Positions 7,145-13,385 of a stretch of 38,229 nt of DNA are shown piece by piece. The notes under the pieces are model-generated. The model saw only the letters and a program-made list of their open reading frames with translations, was not told the DNA's origin and made no database searches. Each line of letters begins with the position of its first letter. The stretch's first letter is position 1. The position numbers were made by a program, and so were the translations under genes. The DNA comes from an uncultured Bacilli bacterium. GTDB taxonomy: Bacteria; Bacillota_I; Bacilli_A; RF39; UBA660. Where the stretch lies: contig CANPZG010000009.1 in NCBI GenBank assembly GCA_947588765.1, forward strand, positions 1 through 38,229, given 5' to 3'.

Positions 7145-8962
7145 TTAATCAAAAATACTTTGAACTAATTTAACGTATTCATTTATGACATTACTTGTTT
7201 TGCTAGTATATATTTCATTTTTCGCTAAAGTTATATTGTCTGTTATTATATTATCAACATTAATATTTATCATTTTGTTTATGTTTTCGCTAGTATTAAC
7301 TGTCCAAGCATATATTTCTTTACCTGCCCCATGAATTTGATTAACTAAAGTTTTATTTATACTTGAAGCTTCAATACTAAAACTATCAGCATATTCTAAA
7401 TCAATTATATTGCCATATGCCAAACTCATAACATACACGGTTTTAATTGAATCATCGTATTTTTTAACATTTTCTAAGACTTCATAAACTTGAGAAGTAA
7501 CCACACAATTATTCTTAAAATTATATTCATTAATTAAATCAATAACTCCCTTTTCAAAATCTATTTCATGTCCCGTTGGTTTTAATTCAATATTTAATTT
7601 TAGATTATTCTTTTTCGCATATTCTAGAACATCTCTAAGTAAAGGTATTCTTTCATCACTAAAGGATTTATCAAAGAAACTTCCAGCATCTAAATCTTTT
7701 ATTTCATCATAGGTTGCTTCCCAAGTATTTTTATTTACTCCCGTGGTTCTTTTTAAATTAGTATCATGTAAGACTACTAATTGTTGATCCAAAGTTTGTT
7801 GTACATCCAATTCCGCCCAATCAGCCCCATATTCTTTTGCTCCTACAAAAGCACTCATCGTATTTTCAGGATAATCAACTGATGCTCCTCGATGAGCTGT
7901 AACCTCAATTGTTCTAACATATTCAATATTTAAATTTAATTTATTATTTAAAACTAAATAAGTGAATATTGTGCCACTACCAAGAATTAAAACAATAATG
8001 GCATACTTTAATATGTTCATTTTTCTTTTTACTTTTACTTCTTCTTTTATTACTAAATTAACATGTTTAACTTTTTCTTTTCTTTGTTCTTTATGTCGAA
8101 AAAACAATATACTAATAATAGCATAACTAATAGGTGTTGCTAAAAGTAACATAATTATGAAAGATATCGCAATAAATAACCAAATAATTGTAATCATAAC
8201 ATTACCTAAAATATTAGTTTGACCAAACATTTTATAAAGAGCAACAATCAAAAAAACTCCTAGACCTATAAATAACATATATAAAAAGGCCAATAACATT
8301 TGGGTAATAATTATTCTTAAATAATCTTTTAATTTATTTTTCTTACTTAAATTACTACTCTTAGCACAGGATTCTTTAAAATTTAAATCTTCTAAAACAA
8401 AATAATGAAAAACATATAGCCATCTAAATAAAGTAATCGTTAAGATAATAATTAAAATAATATATAAAGCAAAATATAAACTATTTTTAACAATAAAATC
8501 CATGATAAATTCTGGTACGGCAATTGTCGAAATAAAACTAGAGGATACTCCAATATTTAAAAATGGAATCAAGAATATTACTAAAAATGGTAATAAAATA
8601 TTTTGCCATTTAAAGACTCTTAAGGATTTTTTTAATGCTAAAACAAAAGCATCTTTAATTTTAATTTTTTTCTTTTGATAAGAACTATCTAAAATAATTA
8701 TAATTGTACTAATATCTATAAAAGTATAAAAGGTCATAAAGATTAGCAAAAATAATAAACATATTATAGTTAATGGTTGCATTAAAAAAGGAATTATATT
8801 TTCAAATGTTAAATAATTATAATTACTTATATCCATAGTTAGATGAAACATTCCTAAAAATAAAGGAACAAATATTATTGTCGTAATAAGTTTATAAATT
8901 GTCTCAAATCCTAACAAAGTTTTTAAATTAAAACTCAATAAATTTTTAATAGATGACTTCAT
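7145..8962 (-). CDS. Membrane-anchored glycerophosphodiester phosphodiesterase
   Basis: The enzyme releases glycerol 3-phosphate from glycerophosphodiesters or from glycerophosphate polymers. Residues 1-340 carry about eight membrane segments, as in the GPDPase_memb family. Residues 352-590 are an extracellular-type GDPD domain: His357-Arg358 in AHRGAS, Glu366-Asn367, Glu384 and Asp386 in AELDVQ, and His399 in VLHDTN. All expected catalytic residues are visible. GTGAGGT precedes the ATG by 7 bases. At 605 residues it is full length. Envelope lipid or lipoteichoic acid turnover is likely. Confidence 0.95.
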   Translation of the reverse strand: MKSSIKNLLSFNLKTLLGFETIYKLITTIIFVPLFLGMFHLTMDISNYNYLTFENIIPFLMQPLTIICLLFLLIFMTFYTFIDISTIIIILDSSYQKKKIKIKDAFVLALKKSLRVFKWQNILLPFLVIFLIPFLNIGVSSSFISTIAVPEFIMDFIVKNSLYFALYIILIIILTITLFRWLYVFHYFVLEDLNFKESCAKSSNLSKKNKLKDYLRIIITQMLLAFLYMLFIGLGVFLIVALYKMFGQTNILGNVMITIIWLFIAISFIIMLLLATPISYAIISILFFRHKEQRKEKVKHVNLVIKEEVKVKRKMNILKYAIIVLILGSGTIFTYLVLNNKLNLNIEYVRTIEVTAHRGASVDYPENTMSAFVGAKEYGADWAELDVQQTLDQQLVVLHDTNLKRTTGVNKNTWEATYDEIKDLDAGSFFDKSFSDERIPLLRDVLEYAKKNNLKLNIELKPTGHEIDFEKGVIDLINEYNFKNNCVVTSQVYEVLENVKKYDDSIKTVYVMSLAYGNIIDLEYADSFSIEASSINKTLVNQIHGAGKEIYAWTVNTSENINKMININVDNIITDNITLAKNEIYTSKTSNVINEYVKLVQSIFD

Positions 8963-9025
8963 AAAACTACCTCACTTTTATAACAATAATATCATAACAT
9001 AAAATAATAAATTGGTTAAATAAAA

Positions 9026-9051
9026 ATGATGACCTTTAATAAAGTCACCAT
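9026..9051 (-). terminator. Terminator after lipoprotein copy 1
   Basis: On the minus strand ATGGTGACTTT pairs with AAAGGTCATCAT around a four-base loop and is followed by TTTTTATTT. It lies 10 bases after the stop of the 9061-9762 gene. Confidence 0.8.
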
Positions 9052-9060
9052 TAGATTTAA

Positions 9061-9762
9061 TTATTTTTCTAAAGCATCAGTCGTTGTTACTTTTTCACAT
9101 GTTTTACTTTCAGTATTATAAGTAAAGCCTTCGGTTTTACATGTATTTGTTATTTCTTTAGTTTCAGTTATAGTACATTTTGAACCGGATAACTTTCCTT
9201 CACTACAAGTATATGTAGTTTTAACTTTACTTGTTTTATAGCATTTACCATCTATTTCTTTCATACCATTTTCACAACCTAATTCATAAATAGGTTCAAC
9301 ATAATCTTCATAACAATCTGTACCATCAGCATTTTGACAAATTTGAACAATGCATTTATGATCTTCAGCTCGAACTGAACGATAATAATAATTACGTTCT
9401 GGATCATAATCAAATTTTTCTTGAATACCACCACGACAAGCAGGAACCAATTCACGATCTACACCGTTTTTGCTAACACAACTATCATTTTTTAGTTCAT
9501 AACCATCACTACAGCTTTTTGTAGCTTGAGCTTTAATAGAACTTGTTTTAACACATTTACCATCATTTAATTTATAATCTTTATCACAAGACTCTATCGC
9601 ATCTTCCGTAGCAATTATTTCACATACTGTACCATTTAAGTTTCCATCTTCACAATAGTATTCTTTCTTAGATTCTTTATTTTCACTTGCTTCTTTAGTT
9701 CCACACCCAGAAAGTGTTAAAACTAACAAACAACAAGTCAAAACATTTACTACTTTTTTCAT
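9061..9762 (-). CDS. Cys-rich lipoprotein, array copy 1
   Basis: The 233 residues start with a lipoprotein signal and lipobox LSGC at Cys20. Short Cys-rich units of the form YxC-x2-G-x-L-x3-x-C repeat through the mature part. The N-terminal 80 residues and the last 60 residues are almost identical to the other two array members, while the centre (about residues 90-170) is different. A surface ligand or adhesion role is possible but unproven. It has its own promoter (9786-9815) with TTGACA and TATAAT, the ribosome site AAGGAG, and a terminator. Confidence 0.85.
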   Translation of the reverse strand: MKKVVNVLTCCLLVLTLSGCGTKEASENKESKKEYYCEDGNLNGTVCEIIATEDAIESCDKDYKLNDGKCVKTSSIKAQATKSCSDGYELKNDSCVSKNGVDRELVPACRGGIQEKFDYDPERNYYYRSVRAEDHKCIVQICQNADGTDCYEDYVEPIYELGCENGMKEIDGKCYKTSKVKTTYTCSEGKLSGSKCTITETKEITNTCKTEGFTYNTESKTCEKVTTTDALEK

Positions 9763-9785
9763 AAACTCACTCCTTAATTACTACT

Positions 9786-9815
9786 ATTATATTTTAAATT
9801 ATTAGAAAATGTCAA
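9786..9815 (-). promoter_or_regulatory. Promoter of lipoprotein copy 1
   Basis: TTGACA (9815-9810) and TATAAT (9791-9786) are separated by 18 bases. It is about 25 bases upstream of the start codon. The matching region of copy 2 keeps the TATAAT but not the TTGACA. Confidence 0.75.
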
Positions 9816-9833
9816 ATAATTAATTTTAAAAAA

Positions 9834-9854
9834 GATTACCTTTTTTGGGTAATC
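9834..9854 (-). terminator. Terminator after lipoprotein copy 2
   Basis: Perfect GATTACC/GGTAATC arms, loop of seven bases, followed by TTTTTT on the minus strand. It lies just after the stop at 9861, so copies 1 and 2 need not share a transcript. Confidence 0.85.
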
Positions 9855-9860
9855 AATTTA

Positions 9861-10553
9861 TTATTTTTTTAAAGCTTCAGTTGTTGTTACTTTTTCGCAT
9901 TGTTTACTTTCAGCATTATAAGTAAATCCATCAGTTTTACATGTATTTGTTACTTCTTTACTATCAGTTATAGTACATTTTGAACCTGATAATTTACCTT
10001 CACTACAAGTATATGTTGTTTTAACTTTACTTGTTTTATAGCATTTACCATCTATTTCCTTAGTTCCGCTTGGACAAGCTGTAACCGTTGTAGGATCATA
10101 TTCATCTATTGCACCATCTATGCATTCACCATCTCGATATTTAGCACATGCAGATGTTGAACATTTACCTTCTTCATTCAAACTGCCTTTTGAAAAACCT
10201 TCATCGGCTAAATCTTTAGGTAATACACATTCTTTAGTTGTTACCTTATCATAAGTTTTATCACTAACACAAGTACTGCCATTTAAAGTATATCCATCGC
10301 TACATGATTTAGTTGCTTTAGCATCTTTAGTTGTTGTTTTAACACATTTTCCATCAGTTAATTTGTAGTCCTTATCACAAGTTTCTACGGCATCTTCCGT
10401 AGCAATAATTTCACATACTGTCCCGTTTAAATTTCCTTCTTCGCAATAATATTCTTTTCCATTTTCTTTGTTATCACTTGCTTCTTTAGTTCCACAACCA
10501 GCTAGTGACAATACTAACATACAACAAACCAAAATATTTAACACTTTTTTCAT
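9861..10553 (-). CDS. Cys-rich lipoprotein, array copy 2
   Basis: The 230-residue paralogue has the same signal peptide and lipobox (LAGC, Cys20). It has the same N-terminal block ending near residue 80, and the same C-terminal block of TCSEGKLSGSKCTI and related units. Its centre, from about KECVLPKDLADEGF to EYDPTTVTAC, differs from copy 1 and partly matches copy 3. Its upstream region resembles copy 1 in TATAAT and AAGGAGTGAG but lacks a good -35 box, so it may depend on read-through from copy 3. Confidence 0.85.
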   Translation of the reverse strand: MKKVLNILVCCMLVLSLAGCGTKEASDNKENGKEYYCEEGNLNGTVCEIIATEDAVETCDKDYKLTDGKCVKTTTKDAKATKSCSDGYTLNGSTCVSDKTYDKVTTKECVLPKDLADEGFSKGSLNEEGKCSTSACAKYRDGECIDGAIDEYDPTTVTACPSGTKEIDGKCYKTSKVKTTYTCSEGKLSGSKCTITDSKEVTNTCKTDGFTYNAESKQCEKVTTTEALKK

Positions 10554-10609
10554 AAACTCACTCCTTAATTACTATCATTATATTTTAAATTAATTATAAA
10601 TAAGATTAC

Positions 10610-11326
10610 TTATTTTTCTAAAGCCTCAGTAGTTGTTACTTTTTCACAATTCTTACTTTCAGCATTATAAGTAAAACCATCAGTCTTACATGTATTTGTT
10701 ACTTCTTTACTATCAGTTATAGTACACTTTTTACCATCTAATTTACCTTCACTACAAGTATATTCAGTTTTAACTTTACTTGTTTTGTAACATTTACCAC
10801 CTATTTCTTTTGTATCACTTGGACAAGATGTAACTGTTGTAAATTCGGTTCTATTTATTTCTCCACCATAACATATACCATTATCCCAATCAGTACAAGC
10901 ACTATACCAACATTCACCATCTTTAACATAAGCTGAATTAGTTGATTTGTTACCATCAATATCAGTATATTCACCGATATCATATTTTTCAGGTAAACGG
11001 CATTCTTTAGTTGTTACCTTATCATAAGTTTTATCACTTACACAATTACTACCACTTAAAGTATATCCATCTTCACAAGTTTTTGTTGCTTTAGCATCTT
11101 CAGTTGTTGTTTTAACACATTTTCCATCAGTTAATTTATAATCTTTATCACAAGTTTCTACAGCATCTTCCGTAGCAATAATTTCACATACTGTACCATT
11201 TAAGTTCCCTTCTTCGCAATAGTATTCTTTTTTAGTTTCTTGATTTTCACTTGCTTCTTTAGTTCCACAACCAGAAAGTGTTAAAACTAATAAACAACAA
11301 GTCAAAATATTAACTGTTTTTTTCAA
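10610..11326 (-). CDS. Cys-rich lipoprotein, array copy 3 (TTG start, TA-repeat promoter)
   Basis: The 238-residue paralogue is first in the array as transcribed. Lipobox is LSGC at Cys20. The N- and C-terminal blocks match the other copies, while the central KYDIGEYTDIDGNK part is distinct. The start is TTG at 11326, fixed by AGGAGGTG 8 bases upstream; no ATG fits. Upstream is a consensus promoter whose whole spacer is TA repeat (11351-11379), so expression may vary by repeat-length change. Confidence 0.88.
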   Translation of the reverse strand: MKKTVNILTCCLLVLTLSGCGTKEASENQETKKEYYCEEGNLNGTVCEIIATEDAVETCDKDYKLTDGKCVKTTTEDAKATKTCEDGYTLSGSNCVSDKTYDKVTTKECRLPEKYDIGEYTDIDGNKSTNSAYVKDGECWYSACTDWDNGICYGGEINRTEFTTVTSCPSDTKEIGGKCYKTSKVKTEYTCSEGKLDGKKCTITDSKEVTNTCKTDGFTYNAESKNCEKVTTTEALEK

Positions 11327-11350
11327 TTCAAAACACCTCCTTTTGCCCTA

Positions 11351-11379
11351 ATTATATATATATATATATATATTGTCAA
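11351..11379 (-). promoter_or_regulatory. Consensus promoter with pure TA-repeat spacer
   Basis: TTGACA (11379-11374) and TATAAT (11356-11351) are both perfect and exactly 17 bases apart. The whole spacer alternates T and A, and the tract extends into the -10 box (about ten TA units, 11353-11373). Loss or gain of one unit would shift spacing to 15 or 19 bases and should change promoter strength greatly. Confidence 0.85.
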
Positions 11380-11457
11380 GAATTTTAATACCCCTTTTAA
11401 ATATAGTTTTTATTTTATATTTATTATAATTTTTTTAAATATTTTTTAATAATACAT

Positions 11458-11494
11458 AAAAAAATAGCACTCAATCTCATTAAATTAAGTACTA
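11458..11494 (-). terminator. Terminator after the XRE membrane regulator
   Basis: Minus-strand AGTACTTAAT and ATTGAGTGCT form an imperfect stem and are followed by ATTTTTTT. A similar stem sits at 12265-12297 on the other side of the gene. Confidence 0.65.
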
Positions 11495-11561
11495 TAATTA
11501 CAAGAATTAAAAATTACAAAATCTTTTATTTAAATTGAATCAAATTAATTTGTTTTTAATT

Positions 11562-12071
11562 TTATTTTTTCTTTCTTGTTAAACATATTCCTATAACAGA
11601 ACCGATAAATATTATTGGAGCAATTCTAACAAAAAGCCATACAAAACTATGAACTCCAACACCCAATACTGCTAATTCTGGATCATTATAATCCCATTCC
11701 ATATAAGTATTTCCTAGTGTTACCAAAAATATAAAAATAACTATTATAATTACACATATAGCTATAAATACTAGATGCCAAATTTTTCTTTTTGTTTCTT
11801 GTTTTTGGGTTAATTGTAAATTTATTATTTCTAATTTTTCAGCTATTTCTTTTAATGAATCTTCTTTTTGTTCCGTAATATTTTCTCCAAGTAAGGTACT
11901 AACTGATGTATCTAAAGCATTAGCTAATGAAACTAATAATTCCGAATCAGGAACCGATAATCCTTGTTCCCATTTGGAAATTGTTTGTCTAACTACATTT
12001 AATTTTATAGCCAATTCTTCTTGTGAAAGTCCTTTGGCTTTTCTAATAGTCTTAATATTATCTTTTAACAT
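11562..12071 (-). CDS. XRE-family regulator with C-terminal membrane segments
   Basis: Residues 1-65 are a Cro/CI-type helix-turn-helix with LSQEELAIKLNVVRQTISKWEQG. After a charged linker come two membrane segments (about residues 100-120 and 143-163). Such membrane-tethered XRE proteins probably respond to an envelope signal. The ATG at 12071 follows AGGAGG by 9 bases; the longer frame from 12092 lacks a site. The promoter TTGAAG-17-TATAAT is overlapped by the palindrome TTGCTTCAAGCAA, suggesting autoregulation. It borders the toxin-like units. Confidence 0.9.
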   Translation of the reverse strand: MLKDNIKTIRKAKGLSQEELAIKLNVVRQTISKWEQGLSVPDSELLVSLANALDTSVSTLLGENITEQKEDSLKEIAEKLEIINLQLTQKQETKRKIWHLVFIAICVIIIVIFIFLVTLGNTYMEWDYNDPELAVLGVGVHSFVWLFVRIAPIIFIGSVIGICLTRKKK

Positions 12072-12094
12072 AATAATTTCCTCCTTCACCAAGG

Positions 12095-12127
12095 ATTATA
12101 TGCTAAATCTATCGTTGCTTCAAGCAA
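12095..12127 (-). promoter_or_regulatory. Promoter with operator-like palindrome for the XRE gene
   Basis: TTGAAG (12123-12118) and TATAAT (12100-12095) are 17 bases apart. The 13-base palindrome TTGCTTCAAGCAA (12115-12127) covers the -35 box. It fits repression by the XRE protein itself. Confidence 0.6.
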
Positions 12128-12158
12128 TGCATATTAACATTTAATATTTGTATAAATT

Positions 12159-12242
12159 ATGTATAAGAAAGATTTTTTAATCTTATCTCTTATTCTAAAT
12201 ATCTTCTTACTTATAGCCTTACTTTCTATTTTAGTAATTTAG
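12159..12242 (+). CDS. Possible 27-residue hydrophobic peptide
   Basis: ATG opens a 27-codon frame. The peptide has charged MYKKD first, then an unbroken Leu/Ile-rich membrane segment to the end. No good ribosome site or promoter is visible, which lowers confidence. Support comes from the terminator at 12313-12350 and from the downstream 48 bases, which recur after the terminator of the better peptide gene at 12618. It could be a decayed or poorly translated type I toxin paralogue, or chance. Confidence 0.3.
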   Translation: MYKKDFLILSLILNIFLLIALLSILVI

Positions 12243-12264
12243 TAACTATTTTTAATAAGAGAAA

Positions 12265-12297
12265 AGCACTCAATTTACTTTCAGTAGATTAAGTGCT
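12265..12297 (-). terminator. Hairpin AGCACT/AGTGCT, minus-strand terminator-like
   Basis: AGCACT and AGTGCT close a long imperfect stem with CAATTTACT opposite AGTAGATT. On the minus strand it is followed by TTTTCTC. It would stop transcripts coming from the right before the XRE gene. Confidence 0.55.
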
Positions 12298-12312
12298 AAC
12301 CACATTATTGGC

Positions 12313-12350
12313 GAGTACTCAACACTGCAATGTTAAGTATTCTCTTTTTT
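12313..12350 (+). terminator. Plus-strand terminator of the first toxin-like unit
   Basis: GAGTACT-C-AACA and TGTT-A-AGTA-TTCTC form an interrupted stem followed by TTTTTT. It leads directly into the 48-base repeat. Confidence 0.6.
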
Positions 12351-12392
12351 ATTTTATTCAAGTTTCCTTGACAAACACATAATAACACAAAA
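12345..12392. repeat. 48-base direct repeat, copy A
   Basis: Matches 12769-12816 at 44 of 48 positions. Both copies start at the T run of a plus-strand terminator. On the minus strand both contain TTGTCA followed 17 bases later by TAAAAA, a possible antisense promoter. Confidence 0.85.
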
Positions 12393-12521
12393 CTGTACTT
12401 TTATCAATCAAGTTTCCCATTTTTACCACAAGTTTACCGTAATTTAATATTTAGTAAAATCAAAAATTGTTCATATATACTTAACCATATAAATGATTGC
12501 AAAATTTAATATAAAAATATA

Positions 12522-12550
12522 TTGTATAAAGAACATTTGTTTGATATAAT
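12522..12550 (+). promoter_or_regulatory. Promoter of the 30-residue peptide gene
   Basis: TTGTAT (12522-12527) and TATAAT (12545-12550) are 17 bases apart. Transcription would begin near 12557, giving a leader of about 60 bases. Confidence 0.7.
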
Positions 12551-12576
12551 TATCTTAGGAATACTTAATTAGTTTG

Positions 12577-12744
12577 GGTACTATTCTCCTTTACTTTTAA
12601 TAGTGGGAGGTGAAGTTATGAAAAAATCAGAGAAATATCTTTGTACTATCATAATACTCCTTATTATTGTGATATTAATCATACTAATAAAAATAGTACC
12701 AACTGCATAAGTCGGTACTAGACTAAATCTTTAGGAATAGTACC
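12577..12744 (+). promoter_or_regulatory. Complementary 5' and 3' mRNA segments around the peptide gene
   Basis: GGTACTATTC at 12577-12586 in the leader is the exact complement of GAATAGTACC at 12735-12744 in the terminator. It also matches AATAGTACC at 12692-12700 at the end of the coding region. CTCCT next to the leader segment can pair with the ribosome site GGGAG. Such alternative pairings hide the ribosome site in full-length type I toxin mRNAs. The function here is inferred. Confidence 0.6.
12618..12710 (+). CDS. 30-residue hydrophobic peptide, type I toxin-like
   Basis: The peptide starts MKKSEKYLC, then a 15-residue or longer Ile/Leu/Val membrane segment, then KIVPTA. GGGAGG lies 7 bases before the ATG. 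The transcript is complete: promoter 12522-12550, terminator 12734-12774, total about 215 bases. Complementary ends (see the regulatory entry) match the fold of type I toxin mRNAs such as AapA or BsrG types. The sequence is not a known toxin family that I recognise. A plain small membrane regulator is the alternative. Confidence 0.65.
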   Translation: MKKSEKYLCTIIILLIIVILIILIKIVPTA

Positions 12745-12774
12745 TAACTCTTCAAAATTAGGCATTCCTTTTTT
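12734..12774 (+). terminator. Terminator of the peptide mRNA
   Basis: GGAAT/ATTCC and CCTAA/TTAGG form the stem in 12734-12768, followed by TTTTTT. The left arm overlaps the segment complementary to the leader, so the two structures compete. Confidence 0.85.
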
Positions 12775-12816
12775 ATTTTATGCAAGTTTCCCTGACAAAT
12801 ACATAATAACATAAAA
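12769..12816. repeat. 48-base direct repeat, copy B
   Basis: Second copy of the repeat at 12345-12392, four mismatches. It follows the peptide gene's terminator. The minus-strand TTGTCA-17-TAAAAA would start an RNA near the terminator and antisense to the peptide mRNA. Confidence 0.85.
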
Positions 12817-12934
12817 AAGAATTTATTGCAAGTTTTCTATTTTAAAGTTTTGTCTATTTTAAAGTTTAAATAGTTCAAATAAAATTTTCAAATGGGGCAA
12901 TCTACAACTTTTCAGAAAAATGCAATTAAATTTG

Positions 12935-13177
12935 CTATCTGCTAATACCTTTGTTAACTGTTTGAAGCACTTCAGTAATAGAGTCTTTACTTTCAAGTTG
13001 AGCTTTATATTGCTCGGGTAAAAAGACTTTAAAAACTTGTTCTATAAGCGAAGTATCAATCCCTGTAAGTTTAGAAATTTCATCAAAATGAATATGTTGA
13101 CCTAATAATTTTATAATATTTTCTAATTTAGTTTGACCAATAACATTAAGTAAATTTAGTTTTTCGTCTTCTTGCAT
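12935..13177 (-). CDS. Small protein resembling the C-terminal tail of Rpn-type nucleases
   Basis: The 80 residues contain IIKLLGQHIHFDEISKLTGIDTSLIEQ, which resembles the short helix-turn-helix-like tail found at the end of Rpn/PD-(D/E)XK transposase-like proteins. The nuclease domain is absent. The start is well supported: AGGAGG 9 bases before ATG, so it is expressed as a separate small protein rather than a fragment. It lies 61 bases beyond tRNA-Thr. The ribosome-site context CGAAAGGAGG matches that of the gene next to tRNA-Trp. Confidence 0.7.
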   Translation of the reverse strand: MQEDEKLNLLNVIGQTKLENIIKLLGQHIHFDEISKLTGIDTSLIEQVFKVFLPEQYKAQLESKDSITEVLQTVNKGISR

Positions 13178-13212
13178 TATAGTTTTCCTCCTTTCGATTT
13201 ATATTAATATTC

Positions 13213-13238
13213 AAAAAATTTGAATAAAAATTTTCAAA
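13213..13238 (-). terminator. Terminator of tRNA-Thr
   Basis: TTTGAA/TTCAAA arms with an eight-base AT loop, then TTTTTT on the minus strand, directly after the tRNA CCA. Confidence 0.75.
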
Positions 13239-13312
13239 TGGTGCCGTAACAGTGAATTGAACACTGATTTAATCCTTACCATGGATTTGTAATACCATTA
13301 TACTATTACGGC
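13239..13312 (-). tRNA. tRNA-Thr (anticodon GGT)
   Basis: 74 bases with encoded CCA. The acceptor GCCGTAA pairs with TTACGGC, the anticodon stem AATCC with GGATT around ATGGTAA, and the T stem CAGTG with CACTG. The anticodon GGT reads ACC and ACT. Confidence 0.95.
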
Positions 13313-13358
13313 GTACTTAAATTATATCATGAGCCTAATATTAAGTAAATAAATACAT

Positions 13359-13385
13359 AAAAAAATAGTCCGAAGACTATTTTTC
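13359..13385 (-). terminator. Terminator after the FAD-dependent dehydrogenase
   Basis: GAAAAATAGTC and GACTATTTTTT enclose a TTCG tetraloop, followed by T residues on the minus strand. It overlaps the stop at 13377. Confidence 0.85.

Noticed and set aside
12420-12470. Possible T-box or other riboswitch
   Set aside because: No conserved T-box core or other riboswitch hallmarks, and the leader is short; the toxin-like transcript explains the structure.
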